Shown: positions 24,745-34,585 of the stretch, one piece after another
How the letters are laid out: every line of letters starts with the position of its first letter
Position numbering within the stretch: the stretch's first letter is position 1
From: a bacterium
GTDB lineage: Bacteria; Pseudomonadota; Gammaproteobacteria; Pseudomonadales; Moraxellaceae
DNA: 64,000 nucleotides
Direction: 5' to 3'
Assembly (NCBI GenBank): GCA_029945725.1
Contig: JAQSDB010000003.1
Span: 1 to 64,000 of the forward strand
Notes under the pieces: generated by a model
Seen by the model: only the letters and a program-made list of their open reading frames with translations
Database searches by the model: none
What the model was told of the DNA's origin: nothing
Made by a program: the position numbers and the translations under genes

Positions 24745-26097
24745 ATGATCAAAGCCCTGATCAACCGTCTTAGAGGCCGTCCGGCCCAACCCCCTGCTGT
24801 TCAGCGCGTGATCATCCCGCGTGACCAGCACCATGTTTCGCGCAAGGACATCAGCAATGCGGCACTGAAAACCCTTTACCGCCTGCGTGAACAAGGCCAC
24901 CAGGGATTTCTGGTCGGCGGCGGCGTCCGTGACCTGCTGCTCGGCCTTCACCCCAAGGACTTTGATGTCGCCACCAGCGCCACGCCCGAGCAGGTCAAGC
25001 AGGCGTTCGGCGGACAGTGCCAGCTGATCGGTCGCCGTTTCCGGCTGGCGCATGTGCGTTATGGTCGCGAAATCATTGAAGTGGCGACCCTGCGTGCACA
25101 TCACAGCCAGGCCGAAAACGATACCCACGCCCGAACCTCTGATGAAGGCATGATCCTGCGCGACAATGTATGGGGCTCGGTGGAAGAAGATGCCGAACGG
25201 CGCGACTTCACGGTAAATGCGCTCTACTACAACATCGAAGACTTCAGTATCTGGGATTTTGCCGGTGGCCTTAAGGACTTGCAGCGCCGCGAGTTGCGCC
25301 TGATTGGTGAGCCCGATACGCGCTACCGCGAGGATCCGGTGCGCATGCTGCGAGCCATCCGTTTCGCCGCCAAACTGGACTTCACCATTGAGGCTGGCAC
25401 AGCCAACCCCATACGCCGCCTCGGCGACCTTCTCGACGATATTTCTTCACACCGCCTTTTTGATGAAGCCCAGAAGCTGCTGTCCTCCGGCCACGCCGTG
25501 CGGATGATGGACTTGCTGCACGAGTACGATCTCTTTCGGCATCTCTTCCCGCAAGGAGGAGCATCAGAGGAAAGCAGGCGCCTGCTGACATTGACCGCAG
25601 AAAGCACGGATGAGCGCCTTGCGATAGGCAAAAGCGTCAATCCAGCCTTCTTCTATGCGGCCCTGCTCTGGGAGCAGGTACAGGCCGAATACCAGCATCT
25701 GCAGGATGAAGGGGTGCCACCCGTCCCGGCCCTGCAGCAGGCGGGTCAGCGTGTGATTTCACGTCAGGTGGAACGTACGGCCATTCCCCGCTTCATGGCA
25801 CAAACCATACGTGAAATATGGGAAATGCAGCCACGTCTGGATCACCCGCGCCCACGCCAGGTGGACATGCTGGTCCAGCAGCAACGCTTCCGGGCCGCTT
25901 ATGATTTTCTGGTTCTGCGCGAGGAGTCCGGCGAGGACACTGACGGCTTTGGTGCCTGGTGGACCCGCTATCAGGATGCCGATCCCGGCCTGCAGGCTGA
26001 AATGCTGAGGTCCCTGGAAAGCGGTGGTGGCAGTGGCGGTGGCGCCAAAAAGCCCCGCCGTCGCACGCCACGCAAACGCAAACCCGCAGGCAGCTGA
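24745..26097 (+). CDS. pcnB: Poly(A) polymerase I
   Basis: PcnB adds 3' poly(A) tails that mark RNAs for decay. The nucleotidyltransferase signature is FLVGGGVRDLLLGLHPKDFDVATSATPEQV with the catalytic DxD (DFD), followed by RRDFTVNALYYN and RYREDPVRMLRAIRFAAKLDF. The C-terminal 30 residues are strongly basic (KKPRRRTPRKRKPAGS), as in E. coli PcnB. The length, 450 residues, is typical. The stop overlaps the folK start. It lies downstream of the CrcZ-like RNA as in Pseudomonas. Confidence 0.95.
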   Translation: MIKALINRLRGRPAQPPAVQRVIIPRDQHHVSRKDISNAALKTLYRLREQGHQGFLVGGGVRDLLLGLHPKDFDVATSATPEQVKQAFGGQCQLIGRRFRLAHVRYGREIIEVATLRAHHSQAENDTHARTSDEGMILRDNVWGSVEEDAERRDFTVNALYYNIEDFSIWDFAGGLKDLQRRELRLIGEPDTRYREDPVRMLRAIRFAAKLDFTIEAGTANPIRRLGDLLDDISSHRLFDEAQKLLSSGHAVRMMDLLHEYDLFRHLFPQGGASEESRRLLTLTAESTDERLAIGKSVNPAFFYAALLWEQVQAEYQHLQDEGVPPVPALQQAGQRVISRQVERTAIPRFMAQTIREIWEMQPRLDHPRPRQVDMLVQQQRFRAAYDFLVLREESGEDTDGFGAWWTRYQDADPGLQAEMLRSLESGGGSGGGAKKPRRRTPRKRKPAGS

Positions 26098-26615
26098 TGC
26101 CCGCCTCCCCGGCCCTCTTCTGCACCCGGGCCTTTATAGGCCTGGGTGCCAATCTCGGTCAGCCCGGGCTGACACTGAAAAGTGCGGTGCACGCTCTTCG
26201 CAAGCTTCCTGACAGCCATCTCAAGGCCATCTCAAGCCTTTATCGCAGCACGCCCCTGGGACCAGCCGGGCAACCGGACTACCTCAATGCCGTTGTCTGG
26301 CTGGAAACAGCCCTACCGCCGCATACCCTGCTGGCAGCCCTGCAAGCCATAGAAAGTGCACACGGACGGCTTCGTGAAATCCACTGGGGTGCGCGCACGC
26401 TGGATCTGGACGTACTGCTCTATGGCAATGATGTCATCGCCACATCCGATCTCACCGTGCCGCATCCAGAGCTGAAAAACAGAAACTTTGTGCTGATTCC
26501 CCTGCTTGAGCTGCAAGCAGACCTGCGCCTGACCTATGCCATGCCACTGTCATCACTGCCCGCCGCCAGGGATCACCATGGCATTGAGCTCATTGCCAGC
26601 CACTGGACCGATTGA
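26097..26615 (+). CDS. folK: 2-amino-4-hydroxy-6-hydroxymethyldihydropteridine pyrophosphokinase
   Basis: FolK (HPPK) transfers pyrophosphate from ATP to the pterin in folate synthesis. The family signatures are [41 protein letters not shown], the HxxR-type [17 protein letters not shown] and [19 protein letters not shown]. The length, 172 residues, is normal. The start overlaps the pcnB stop by one base. folP, which uses the product, is at 44657-45505. Confidence 0.95.
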   Translation: MPASPALFCTRAFIGLGANLGQPGLTLKSAVHALRKLPDSHLKAISSLYRSTPLGPAGQPDYLNAVVWLETALPPHTLLAALQAIESAHGRLREIHWGARTLDLDVLLYGNDVIATSDLTVPHPELKNRNFVLIPLLELQADLRLTYAMPLSSLPAARDHHGIELIASHWTD

Positions 26616-26665
26616 CGGCAGGCGATGCGCCCACCACCATAGCCCTCCCTGAAAGGAGGCCATCC

Positions 26666-27463
26666 ATGAAATCCGTCACCCTTTCCACCCTGCGCGAGCT
26701 CAAGGCCCGCGGCGAAAAATTCAGTTGCCTGACCTGCTATGACGCCACCTTTGCCCACGTTATGAGCCAAGCCGGCATCGAAACCATCCTGATTGGCGAC
26801 TCACTCGGCATGGTCGTGCAAGGCCAGAGCTCTACCCTTCCTGTCAGCGTCACGGACATGGCCTATCACACCGCCGCCGTGGCTCGCGGCAACCCTGGCA
26901 ATGCCTTCATTATTGCCGACATGCCCTTCATGTCCTATGCGCGCATTGAGGATGCCCTGAGCAACGCGAAAGTCCTGATGCAGGCCGGCGCCCACATCGT
27001 GAAACTGGAGGGCGGTGTCTGGCTCCGCGACACCGTCGTGCAGCTTGCCCGCGGTGGCATTCCCGCCTGCGTGCACATGGGGCTGACACCACAATCCGTC
27101 AACGTATTTGGCGGCTACAAGGTGCAGGGCCGTGGCGATGCCGCAGATACCCTGCTCGCCGAAGCCATTGAACTCGACAAGGCAGGAGCGGCCCTGTTCG
27201 TGCTGGAGTGCGTTCCTGCCGCACTCGGCAAACACATCAGCGAAAGCGTTACGGCACCGGTTATCGGCATTGGCGCCGGCCCGCATTGCGACGGCCAGGT
27301 CCTGGTTATGCACGACATGCTGGGCCTGCATACCGGCAAGCCGGCACGCTTTGTGAAAAACTTTCTCGACGAAAGTGATGACGGTATTGCCGGTGCCTTC
27401 AAGGCTTTTGTCAGTGCCGTTAAGGCCGGCAGCTACCCGGCGCCAGAACACTGCTTTGAATAA
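26666..27463 (+). CDS. panB: 3-methyl-2-oxobutanoate hydroxymethyltransferase
   Basis: PanB makes ketopantoate from ketoisovalerate, the first step of pantothenate synthesis. It contains [32 protein letters not shown] (metal-binding Asp in GDSLG), the [20 protein letters not shown] segment and [21 protein letters not shown]. The ATG at 26666 is preceded by a strong AAGGAGG and matches the family start; the frame is open upstream. 265 residues. It is followed by panC after 71 bp. Confidence 0.95.
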   Translation: MKSVTLSTLRELKARGEKFSCLTCYDATFAHVMSQAGIETILIGDSLGMVVQGQSSTLPVSVTDMAYHTAAVARGNPGNAFIIADMPFMSYARIEDALSNAKVLMQAGAHIVKLEGGVWLRDTVVQLARGGIPACVHMGLTPQSVNVFGGYKVQGRGDAADTLLAEAIELDKAGAALFVLECVPAALGKHISESVTAPVIGIGAGPHCDGQVLVMHDMLGLHTGKPARFVKNFLDESDDGIAGAFKAFVSAVKAGSYPAPEHCFE

Positions 27464-27534
27464 GCCGGCCAGCTGCCGCTGCCTGCCGCAGGCCTATTGA
27501 CCTGCTTTATTGTTTGCTCAAGCCGAGTTCCGCC

Positions 27535-28383
27535 ATGAAAACCGAAACAACCATCAGCGGCGTGCGCGCCGCCTTGCGCGCCGCCCGTAAAGCCGGCAAA
27601 TCCATTGCCATGGTGCCCACCATGGGAAATTTGCATGCAGGCCATATCACCCTGGTAAAGACCGCCAAACGCCGTGCAGATATCGTGGTCACCAGTATTT
27701 TTGTGAATCCCACACAATTTGGCATTAACGAGGATTTCGACAAATATCCGCGCACCCTGAGCGCCGACAGCGCACTGCTTGCCGAGGCAAGCTGCGACAT
27801 CCTGTTTGCACCGGATATGCGGGAAATGTATCCGGATGGACGCCAGCAAAATACCAGCGTAAATGTCAGCGGCATCACCGACATGCTCTGTGGAACATCA
27901 CGACCCGGCCACTTCAGTGGTGTCGCGACGGTCGTCAGCAAGCTGTTTAACATTGTGCAGCCGGATATGGCCCTCTTCGGCGAAAAGGATTACCAGCAGC
28001 TGGCCGTCATTCGCCGCTTTTCCCGCGACCTGTGTTTTCCTGTCGAGGTCATTGGTGTCGCTACGGTACGTGCCGAGGATGGCCTGGCCCTGAGCTCCCG
28101 TAACGGCTTTTTGAGCAGCGAAGAACGCAAACTGGCGCCGCAGCTTTTCAAAACCCTGAGCAGCCTGCGTACTGCCATTGAAGGAGGGCAACGCGACTAC
28201 GCCATGCTCGCTGCCGCCGCGAATACCCATCTCGCCAAGTGCGGGTTTGTTCCCGAATACCTTGAGGTACGACGCCAGGATCTGGAACTGGCTGGCCATG
28301 GGGACAAGGCACTGGTTATTCTCGTGGCCGCCCGTCTTGGCTCGACAAGACTGATCGACAACCTGGCTTTTGAGCTGCCCTGA
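27535..28383 (+). CDS. panC: Pantothenate synthetase
   Basis: PanC ligates pantoate and beta-alanine using ATP. The nucleotidyltransferase motifs are visible: VPTMGNLHAGHITLVKTAK, TSIFVNPTQFG, LFGEKDYQQLAVIRR and SSRNGFLSSEER. The length, 282 residues, is typical. ATG at 27535 matches the family N-terminus. It lies between panB and panD; the latter has its own candidate promoter. Confidence 0.95.
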   Translation: MKTETTISGVRAALRAARKAGKSIAMVPTMGNLHAGHITLVKTAKRRADIVVTSIFVNPTQFGINEDFDKYPRTLSADSALLAEASCDILFAPDMREMYPDGRQQNTSVNVSGITDMLCGTSRPGHFSGVATVVSKLFNIVQPDMALFGEKDYQQLAVIRRFSRDLCFPVEVIGVATVRAEDGLALSSRNGFLSSEERKLAPQLFKTLSSLRTAIEGGQRDYAMLAAAANTHLAKCGFVPEYLEVRRQDLELAGHGDKALVILVAARLGSTRLIDNLAFELP

Positions 28384-28438
28384 AACCGCCCGCAACACGG
28401 GATTTACCCCCCACTGCCGAGTGCATGTAGCTGTCCGA

Positions 28439-28486
28439 CAATCATGTTTTTTCATGATTGAACGGCCAGTCTGATTGCGGCACAAT
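28439..28486 (+). promoter_or_regulatory. Candidate panD promoter with overlapping palindrome
   Basis: TTGAAC (28458-28463), a 17-bp spacer and CACAAT (28481-28486) form a moderate sigma70 promoter. A perfect inverted repeat, CAATCATG-N6-CATGATTG (28439-28460), runs into the -35 box and could be a repressor site. It would leave an 80-nt leader before panD. Confidence 0.4.
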
Positions 28487-28573
28487 GGCCCGCCCGGCGA
28501 GACCGGGACGGAAGTGTTACGCGGCTACCCATTCCCGGGACGCGTATGATTGTCACGAGCGGAGGTGAGCCTC

Positions 28574-28954
28574 ATGCAATGCACCATGCTGAAAGCCAAA
28601 CTGCATCGCGCCCGTGTTACGCACGCCGAACTGGATTATGAAGGCTCCTGCGCCATTGATGGCGACCTCCTGGACCTTGCCGGCATTCTGGAATACGAAC
28701 AGATCCAGATTTACAACGTAACCAACGGCGAACGCTTCACCACCTATGCCATCCGTGCCGAAGAAGGTTCGCGCATGATTTCGGTCAATGGTGCTGCCGC
28801 CCACAAGGCTGGCGTAGGCGATATCCTGATCATCGCCACTTATGCCAATTATGCTGCAGCCGAACTGATCAACTTCAAGCCTCGCCTGGTCTACTGCAAC
28901 GCCGACAACACCGTCAGTCACAGTGCCAATGCCATTCCGGTGCAAGTCGCCTGA
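28574..28954 (+). CDS. panD: Aspartate 1-decarboxylase
   Basis: PanD makes beta-alanine from aspartate for pantothenate. It is a pyruvoyl enzyme: the proenzyme self-cleaves at Gly-Ser in [10 protein letters not shown] to create the cofactor. The start [20 protein letters not shown] at 28574 is the classic N-terminus, with GGAGG at good spacing. 126 residues. The Thr/Tyr active-site region ([14 protein letters not shown]) is intact. Confidence 0.96.
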   Translation: MQCTMLKAKLHRARVTHAELDYEGSCAIDGDLLDLAGILEYEQIQIYNVTNGERFTTYAIRAEEGSRMISVNGAAAHKAGVGDILIIATYANYAAAELINFKPRLVYCNADNTVSHSANAIPVQVA

Positions 28955-28967
28955 TCAGTCCTTTGCA

Positions 28968-29005
28968 CCATAAAAAACGCCGGCATTTGCCGGCGTTTTT
29001 TATGG
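28968..29005. terminator. Bidirectional terminator between panD and the START-domain gene
   Basis: A 17-bp perfect stem CCATAAAAAACGCCGGC and its complement surround an ATTT loop, with T6 on both strands. Confidence 0.92.
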
Positions 29006-29025
29006 GCAGCTCTCAAGCGAAAAGA

Positions 29026-29685
29026 TCAGGGTTGCGGCTCACTGATCTTGGATACGCTGGCGCCCTGATAGCGCCGGTCAGAAATAACCCGTCGCAAACC
29101 CAGCAGCGTGCGGTAGGGTGTTTCATGAATAATCATGTTCACCACCGCAGCTGGAATACTGCCGCCTGGATCTGCTCGTCCTTGCATGGTCACTTCGACA
29201 AAACCGTTGGATAACGGACGAAACGTCCAGCTTCCGTCAATATCCGGCATGCGCACAAAGTCATCCCGCACAGGGTATTGAGGTGACGCCAGAGACCGGC
29301 TGCTGACGACCACGGTACCTGTTTTCTCATCCTGGGTGATGCGCCCCGCCACAATCGCATCCCGGTTACTGAGCGGCCACGGAAAATCCGTGACCACACG
29401 AATCACAAACGTTGCCTTCTCATCGTCACGCTTGAGAACATCAACCTGCATGGTGCGATAAATCCATTGATCCGCGCGTTCAGTATCCATAATCAGGGCG
29501 ATAAGACCGCTGAGTGAGCTCTTCACCACCGTAATCGCCTTGAAACCGCGAATCGGGTAATCCGGAATACGGCGAGTCCAGACTTTTATGGCCGAGCTGT
29601 CTCGCGCCAGCGTCCAGTCTTCATCGGCATGGGTGACATTCGAAAGCAGTAATAGAAGAGGCAGGACAAACTTCATAAGCAGCAT
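29026..29685 (-). CDS. Periplasmic START-domain lipid-binding protein
   Basis: A 219-residue protein with an N-terminal signal peptide (MKFVLPLLLLLSNVTHADE) and a START/SRPBCC fold: DWTLARDSSAIKVWTRRIPDYPIRGFKAITVVKSSL...DFPWPLSNRDAIVAGRI...GSWTFRPLSNGFVEVTMQGRADPGG. START proteins bind hydrophobic ligands. Similar exported START proteins occur in Pseudomonas with unknown ligand. ATG at 29685 or 29676 is the start. It is a single gene bounded by terminators. Confidence 0.8.
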   Translation of the reverse strand: MLLMKFVLPLLLLLSNVTHADEDWTLARDSSAIKVWTRRIPDYPIRGFKAITVVKSSLSGLIALIMDTERADQWIYRTMQVDVLKRDDEKATFVIRVVTDFPWPLSNRDAIVAGRITQDEKTGTVVVSSRSLASPQYPVRDDFVRMPDIDGSWTFRPLSNGFVEVTMQGRADPGGSIPAAVVNMIIHETPYRTLLGLRRVISDRRYQGASVSKISEPQP

Positions 29686-29860
29686 TTTTTATTATCACCC
29701 GGAATAGCTGTTTCACAGCACTTGCTGCCAACATCTTCAATGGCAGTTTAATGCTCCTGCATCATGCCGAAGAAGTCACAAACTGTCTGTGCAGGAACCG
29801 TATTCTCACCCACCTGCCATCCGGGCTATTGGCCGTACATCAACGGATATCCATTACTCG

Positions 29861-29898
29861 GCCATAAAAAAGCCCCTGCAAAGGGGCTTTTTTATGGC
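29861..29898. terminator. Bidirectional terminator after the DUF6091 gene
   Basis: A 17-bp perfect stem GCCATAAAAAAGCCCCT and its complement surround a GCAA loop. It lies 7 bp downstream of the minus-strand solute-binding protein gene. Confidence 0.92.
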
Positions 29899-29904
29899 AC
29901 CCGA

Positions 29905-30927
29905 TTACTCAAGATTCTGCGAACACTCCGCATCAGACGGAGCAAGCTGGCAACGAATCTGCTTCAGCATATGCATGGTCTTTTTGTCGTAGATGCCTTC
30001 ATTCGTGAGGGCAATACGCGATTCACGAATCATCAGTGTGTACTTCTCCTGATCAGCCTCGGGAATCGTCATCCAGAAACGCTTGTCGATTTCCTTTTCA
30101 GCATTGGTCACCAGGCTCATGGCACGCGGCAGCTGCGTGTACACATATTCACGCGACTTCTGGCCATAACCATCAGGGAAGCGATCCTGACGAATAATAA
30201 TCTGCAGCGAGAGCTGTACCAGCGGGAACTGGGCAATGGCACCCTTGTTGCCAAGACCCTTGAAAAGCTCAAGTGGCTTGAAGGCAGCGGCTGGTGCGCC
30301 AATGATATCTACCGATCCATTATTGAACTTGCCGGCAAAATTCATGATATCGGAAGCAACCGGCTGGGCGCCGACCTTCTGTACCATCTTGGCCTGAGCC
30401 TTGTCGTAATCCATTACGGCAATTTTCTTGCCCGAAAGCTTGCCGACCGTGTTGATGTTGCGGTCATTCACAAAAAGGTAAGCCGCACCCATCGGGGTAA
30501 TGCCTGCCACTTCATAATTACCACTGACCATCAGCTTCGCTGCATTCGGCTTGGACAAAGTTGCCAGAACCTTCTCAACATGCTTGTAGGTTGGCTGCGA
30601 ACCCAGTGAATCGAGACTGCCGGTAAAGCCATTGAACTGGCGACCACGCAGACCCGTCATCACCACGGCGTCACACTGGCCAGCCTTGAAGTCTTCCGAA
30701 GCAATTTTCTCATCGGTATAAGGCTTCAGTTCGATGTTCGCACCCCAGCGCGCTGCGGCGAGCTTGTAATCCTTCATCATGTTGTACACATCACCCTGGG
30801 TACCGGAAATATCCCAGACACAGAGAACCTGTTTGGCGGGCGCTGCGACTGCCGCTGCAGAGAGCACCAGTGCCGCGCCAGCAAGCAGCACACGGGTACT
30901 GCGAGAAAACTTGTTAACGGTTTGCAT
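29905..30927 (-). CDS. Putative periplasmic solute-binding protein (DUF6091 type)
   Basis: A 340-residue exported protein. The signal peptide MQTVNKFSRSTRVLLAGAALVLSAAAVAA ends at an AxA site. The mature part reads like a periplasmic binding protein of the DctP/TRAP kind: KQVLCVWDISGTQGDVYNMMKDY, QCDAVVMTGLRGRQF, LSGKKIAVMDYDKAQAKMV, VDIIGAPAAAFKPLELFKGL. It resembles proteins annotated as putative solute-binding protein in Acinetobacter and Alcanivorax relatives. AGGAG lies 7 bp before ATG 30927. It follows a lipoprotein gene after 45 bp, and no membrane permease is nearby. Confidence 0.75.
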   Translation of the reverse strand: MQTVNKFSRSTRVLLAGAALVLSAAAVAAPAKQVLCVWDISGTQGDVYNMMKDYKLAAARWGANIELKPYTDEKIASEDFKAGQCDAVVMTGLRGRQFNGFTGSLDSLGSQPTYKHVEKVLATLSKPNAAKLMVSGNYEVAGITPMGAAYLFVNDRNINTVGKLSGKKIAVMDYDKAQAKMVQKVGAQPVASDIMNFAGKFNNGSVDIIGAPAAAFKPLELFKGLGNKGAIAQFPLVQLSLQIIIRQDRFPDGYGQKSREYVYTQLPRAMSLVTNAEKEIDKRFWMTIPEADQEKYTLMIRESRIALTNEGIYDKKTMHMLKQIRCQLAPSDAECSQNLE

Positions 30928-30972
30928 CAAATAACTCCTAATACTTCTTCAGGACAGTAAACACATAAAAGC

Positions 30973-32010
30973 CTAGAGCAGATCATCAATCTGGACGCCA
31001 TCATCCTGCTGCACAGGCTTCTCATCCCAGAACTTGCCCAGACTGCCCGGCGGTGTCCGACTGCCGGTCTTTTCCGTCCAGTAGCGGTCAGACACGTTCT
31101 GGATAATCTGGAAGGCCATTTTGTCGACCAGACGGAAGTCCGGGTTAACGGCCGATTCCTGAGTGGCGGCATAAGCCCTGATGGCATCGCGCATCAGCTC
31201 TTCATCGCCCTTGGCCTGAGCAGCCATGGCATAGAGTGCATAAGGCAGACGCACGCCGCCACGGTCGGCAACCCGCATATTCTGCTTGATGGTTTCCCAG
31301 GGATCGCCTTTGCCTTCACCGGCACCGGGGAGCAAGGTCCAGATTACGGCGCGAGTCGCCTGTGGTGTACCCCACCACTTGTTATTGTCCAGACACTGCA
31401 TGGCGCGCTCGACCTTGGCAGCAATATCCTTCGGCACACCCACAACCTGCTGGGCGGCAATATCGTTGACCATGGCCTGGACGCCCGTAATCAGGCCCAG
31501 CATGTAAACCACTTCATCAAAATCACGCTTGAACTTGGGGCACTTGGTGCCGATTGGCGACTTCTTGCCAACCTCGAAGTAAGCCACCAGATGGTTATAA
31601 GCCTCGTACTGGCGGCGCGCCGCCAGCTCGGCCTCGCGCTTCTGCATGATGCGGGCATCCTGGGCATCATCAATCAGGTTGGCGCGCGAAGAGCGCATAT
31701 AGCGCAACTCGTATTCAAGCGCACGCTGCTCGGCGCAGAGGCCGGCTGACGCATAAAGCACTACGCCGATTTCATGCGGATCTGCCTTCAGACCTTGTGT
31801 GGCCATCATCAGCGGGGTCAGGGCCTCACCGGAGGCGCAACCCATGCTGACGTCATCTATTTTGAAGATGGGCATGATCATGTGGTTTTCGGTAAAACGC
31901 AGCGCAATATTGGCGCCGGTCTTGTTGATCTGCGAGCAACCCGAAAGCAGGGCAGTGCCGGTGATGAAAACGCTGATAAGGCTCCAGCGGAGCAGGCGGT
32001 TCACCTTCAT
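30973..32010 (-). CDS. Helical lipoprotein, possibly TatT-like TRAP-associated protein
   Basis: A 345-residue protein with signal peptide and lipobox (MKVNRLLRWSLISVFITGTALLSGC). The mature part is mostly helical with conserved-looking cysteines (MGCASG, GLCAEQ, GTKCPK, MQCLDN) and repeat-like helices (LPYALYAMAAQAKGDEELMRDAIRAYAATQES). The location next to a TRAP-like binding protein recalls the TatT lipoproteins of TPR-associated TRAP systems. The match is by context and shape only. It is the first gene of a two-gene unit with the solute-binding protein. AGGAGA precedes the start. Confidence 0.65.
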   Translation of the reverse strand: MKVNRLLRWSLISVFITGTALLSGCSQINKTGANIALRFTENHMIMPIFKIDDVSMGCASGEALTPLMMATQGLKADPHEIGVVLYASAGLCAEQRALEYELRYMRSSRANLIDDAQDARIMQKREAELAARRQYEAYNHLVAYFEVGKKSPIGTKCPKFKRDFDEVVYMLGLITGVQAMVNDIAAQQVVGVPKDIAAKVERAMQCLDNNKWWGTPQATRAVIWTLLPGAGEGKGDPWETIKQNMRVADRGGVRLPYALYAMAAQAKGDEELMRDAIRAYAATQESAVNPDFRLVDKMAFQIIQNVSDRYWTEKTGSRTPPGSLGKFWDEKPVQQDDGVQIDDLL

Positions 32011-32128
32011 GGTGATCTCCTAGAACTTGTTCTTATGATTTCGGGCCGGACGATTTTTAATTAGAAGCGCGTCTCGGCAGACGGTCCGGTTTACGGAGCC
32101 CGGCAAAGATAGCACCAAGCCCAGCAAC

Positions 32129-32156
32129 AGAAAAGCCGCCTGACGGCGGCTTTTCT
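32129..32156 (-). terminator. Intrinsic terminator after pnp
   Basis: A 12-bp stem AGAAAAGCCGCC / GGCGGCTTTTCT with a 4-nt loop lies 48 bp downstream of the pnp stop. It is symmetrical and could also act on the plus strand. Confidence 0.85.
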
Positions 32157-32204
32157 TGGGTTTTACTGCAATGACGATGTTTTTTGTACGTCGTCTGTGA
32201 CCGC

Positions 32205-34319
32205 TCAGGCTTCGGTCGGCGCTACCGCCTCGTCCGTGGTCGCCACGTCCTTCATGGAGAGCTTGATACGGCCGCGCTGATCCACGTCCAGCACCTTGAC
32301 CTTCACCTGCTGACCTTCCTTCAGATAGTCAGTCACCTTCTCCACGCGCTCATTGGCAATCTGGGAAATATGCACCAGACCATCCGTGCCCGGCATGATG
32401 GTGACGAAGGCACCAAAATCGACGATACGGGCAACCGTACCTTCGTAAATTGTACCGACTTCAACTTCTGCCGTAATCGCCTGCACCTTGGCCAGAGCCG
32501 CCTGGGTAGCGCCCTTGGTTTCGCCGTAAATACGCACCAGGCCGGTGTCATCAATATCAATGGTGGCCTTGGTTTCTTCACAGATGGAACGGATCATGGA
32601 GCCGCCCTTGCCGATCACATCACGGATTTTTTCCGGGTTGATGTTAATGGTGGCATAGGTCGGTGCATTGCCGTTCACTTCCGAGCGCGAAGCCGCCAGC
32701 ACTTCGTTCATGGACTTGAGAATCGTCAGGCGACCATCACGGGCCTGGGCCAGCGCGGTTTCCATGATTTCTTCGTTGATGCCTTCAATCTTGATATCCA
32801 TCTGCAGTGCGGTCACGCCATTCGCGGTACCGGCCACCTTGAAGTCCATGTCACCCAGATGATCTTCGTCACCCAGAATGTCGGTGAGTACGGCAAAGCG
32901 GTTGCCTTCCTTCACCAGACCCATGGCGATACCGGCTACCGGGGCCTTCATCGGCACACCGGCATCCATCAGGGCAAGAGAAGCACCACAGATCGAGGCC
33001 ATGGAGGACGAACCATTGGATTCGGTGATGTCCGAGACTACACGGATGGCGTAAGGGAACTTTTCAGCACCCGGCAGCATCGGCTGCACGCCACGACGCG
33101 CAAGGCGGCCATGGCCGATTTCACGACGCTTCGGACCCGTTTCACGGCCGGTTTCACCGACGGAGAAGGCCGGGAAGTTGTAATGCAGCATGAAATGATC
33201 CGTGCGTGTACCTTCCAGCGCATCAATCATCATGGCATCACGCGGGCCACCGAGAGTGGCTGTCACAATGGCCTGGGTTTCACCACGGGTGAACAACGCC
33301 GAGCCATGCACACGCGGCAACACACCCACCTGTACGTCAACGGCACGCACGGTCTTGCTGTCGCGGCCATCAATACGCGGCTTGCCGGAAAGAATGTTGT
33401 CACGCACAGTGCGGTACTTCAGGTCTTCAAACAGGTCATCCAGGTCATCGGCAGAGAAATCGCCGCCTTCGGGTGCGAACTGGGCAATGGCCTGCTTCTT
33501 GATTTCATCAAGCTTGGTGTAACGCTGCTGCTTTTCACGAATCGTGTAGGCGGCAGAAATCGGTGCTTCGAACACAGACTTCAGTGCCGCCTTAACTTCG
33601 GCGTTCTGCACTGGAGCCGTCCATTCCCAGCGTGGCGTTGCCACTTCAGCGGCAAATGCCTTGATTGCTGCAACGGCAACCTGCATTTCATCATGCCCAA
33701 AAAGCACGGCGCCCAGCATTTCATCTTCGCTGAGTTCCTTGGCTTCAGACTCAACCATCAGCACCGCCTTGTCAGTACCGGCAACCACCAGATCCAGCTC
33801 GGAAGTCTTCAGCTCTTCATAAGTCGGATTGAGGATATAAGCGCCATTCAGATAGCCAACGCGAGCGGCAGCAATCGGACCATTGAAAGGAATGCCGGAG
33901 ATGGCAAGGGCAGCAGAAGCGCCCAGCATGGCGGCAATATCGGTGTCCTGCAGCTTGTCGGTGGACAGGACCTGGGCGGTTACCTGAACTTCATTCAGGA
34001 AGCCCTCCGGAAACAGCGGGCGAATCGGACGATCGATCAGGCGGGATGTCAGTGTTTCTTTTTCTGTAGCGCGACCCTCACGCTTGAAATAACCACCGGG
34101 GATACGGCCGGCGGCGTAGGTTTTTTCCTGATAGTTCACGGTCAGCGGGAAAAAATCCTGGCCAGGCTTGGCTTTCCTGGCGCCAACCACTGCCACAAAA
34201 ACATTAACGCCACCCATGGTGACGAACACGGCACCGTTTGCCTGGCGGGCAATACGGCCGGTTTCCAGTACGACGGTCTGTTTGCCGAACTGGAATTCCT
34301 TACGAATGATCTTGAACAT
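32205..34319 (-). CDS. pnp: Polyribonucleotide nucleotidyltransferase (PNPase)
   Basis: A 3'-5' phosphorolytic exoribonuclease and degradosome component. The 704-residue protein has two RNase PH-like domains (start [31 protein letters not shown]), a KH domain ([28 protein letters not shown]) and a C-terminal S1 domain ([33 protein letters not shown]). The frame stays open upstream, but MFKIIRKEF at 34319 with AGAGGAA before it is the family start. It lies downstream of rpsO with a terminator and a large leader hairpin between, an arrangement like E. coli, where PNPase autoregulates through its leader. Confidence 0.96.
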   Translation of the reverse strand: MFKIIRKEFQFGKQTVVLETGRIARQANGAVFVTMGGVNVFVAVVGARKAKPGQDFFPLTVNYQEKTYAAGRIPGGYFKREGRATEKETLTSRLIDRPIRPLFPEGFLNEVQVTAQVLSTDKLQDTDIAAMLGASAALAISGIPFNGPIAAARVGYLNGAYILNPTYEELKTSELDLVVAGTDKAVLMVESEAKELSEDEMLGAVLFGHDEMQVAVAAIKAFAAEVATPRWEWTAPVQNAEVKAALKSVFEAPISAAYTIREKQQRYTKLDEIKKQAIAQFAPEGGDFSADDLDDLFEDLKYRTVRDNILSGKPRIDGRDSKTVRAVDVQVGVLPRVHGSALFTRGETQAIVTATLGGPRDAMMIDALEGTRTDHFMLHYNFPAFSVGETGRETGPKRREIGHGRLARRGVQPMLPGAEKFPYAIRVVSDITESNGSSSMASICGASLALMDAGVPMKAPVAGIAMGLVKEGNRFAVLTDILGDEDHLGDMDFKVAGTANGVTALQMDIKIEGINEEIMETALAQARDGRLTILKSMNEVLAASRSEVNGNAPTYATININPEKIRDVIGKGGSMIRSICEETKATIDIDDTGLVRIYGETKGATQAALAKVQAITAEVEVGTIYEGTVARIVDFGAFVTIMPGTDGLVHISQIANERVEKVTDYLKEGQQVKVKVLDVDQRGRIKLSMKDVATTDEAVAPTEA

Positions 34320-34397
34320 TTTTTCGGTTCCTCTGATTTTTTTTGCGCCAGCACCCAACGCGCCAGCACCTTGCATATCGCTTTTGCCTGGCCAAAG

Positions 34398-34455
34398 GAG
34401 GCCCCTAACAAATAAAGCGGCAGACAGACAAGGCCGTTTATTTGTTAGAAGCCTC
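34398..34455 (-). promoter_or_regulatory. pnp leader stem-loop, RNase III-site candidate
   Basis: GAGGC-N3-TAACAAATAAA (34398-34416) pairs with TTTATTTGTTA-N3-GCCTC (34437-34455). This makes an 11-bp plus 5-bp stem around a 3x3 internal loop, with a 20-nt apical part. It lies 79 bp upstream of the pnp start in the transcript. In E. coli a comparable leader stem is cut by RNase III and mediates PNPase autocontrol. Confidence 0.6.
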
Positions 34456-34546
34456 TCCAAAGGCAGCCTTCTGTTTTACAACGCTTTCAAACCACTGCTG
34501 CCCCCGCATTCGCGATATCAGCAGCCACCTCAACAACCGGCACTTT

Positions 34547-34577
34547 AAAAAAACCGGGGAGCGCAAGCGCTCCCCGG
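34547..34577 (-). terminator. Intrinsic terminator after rpsO
   Basis: Ten or eleven base pairs of CCGGGGAGCGC pairing around AA are followed on the minus strand by T7. It lies 8 bp downstream of the rpsO stop and would limit read-through into pnp. Confidence 0.9.
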
Positions 34578-34585
34578 ATTCACAC

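Noticed and set aside
24457-25128. Long minus-strand open frame over the CrcZ-like RNA and pcnB start
   Set aside because: Its protein looks like no known family and it crosses the small RNA and a real gene; it is a shadow.
32184-34415. 743-codon plus-strand open frame opposite pnp
   Set aside because: Antisense shadow of pnp with no family features.
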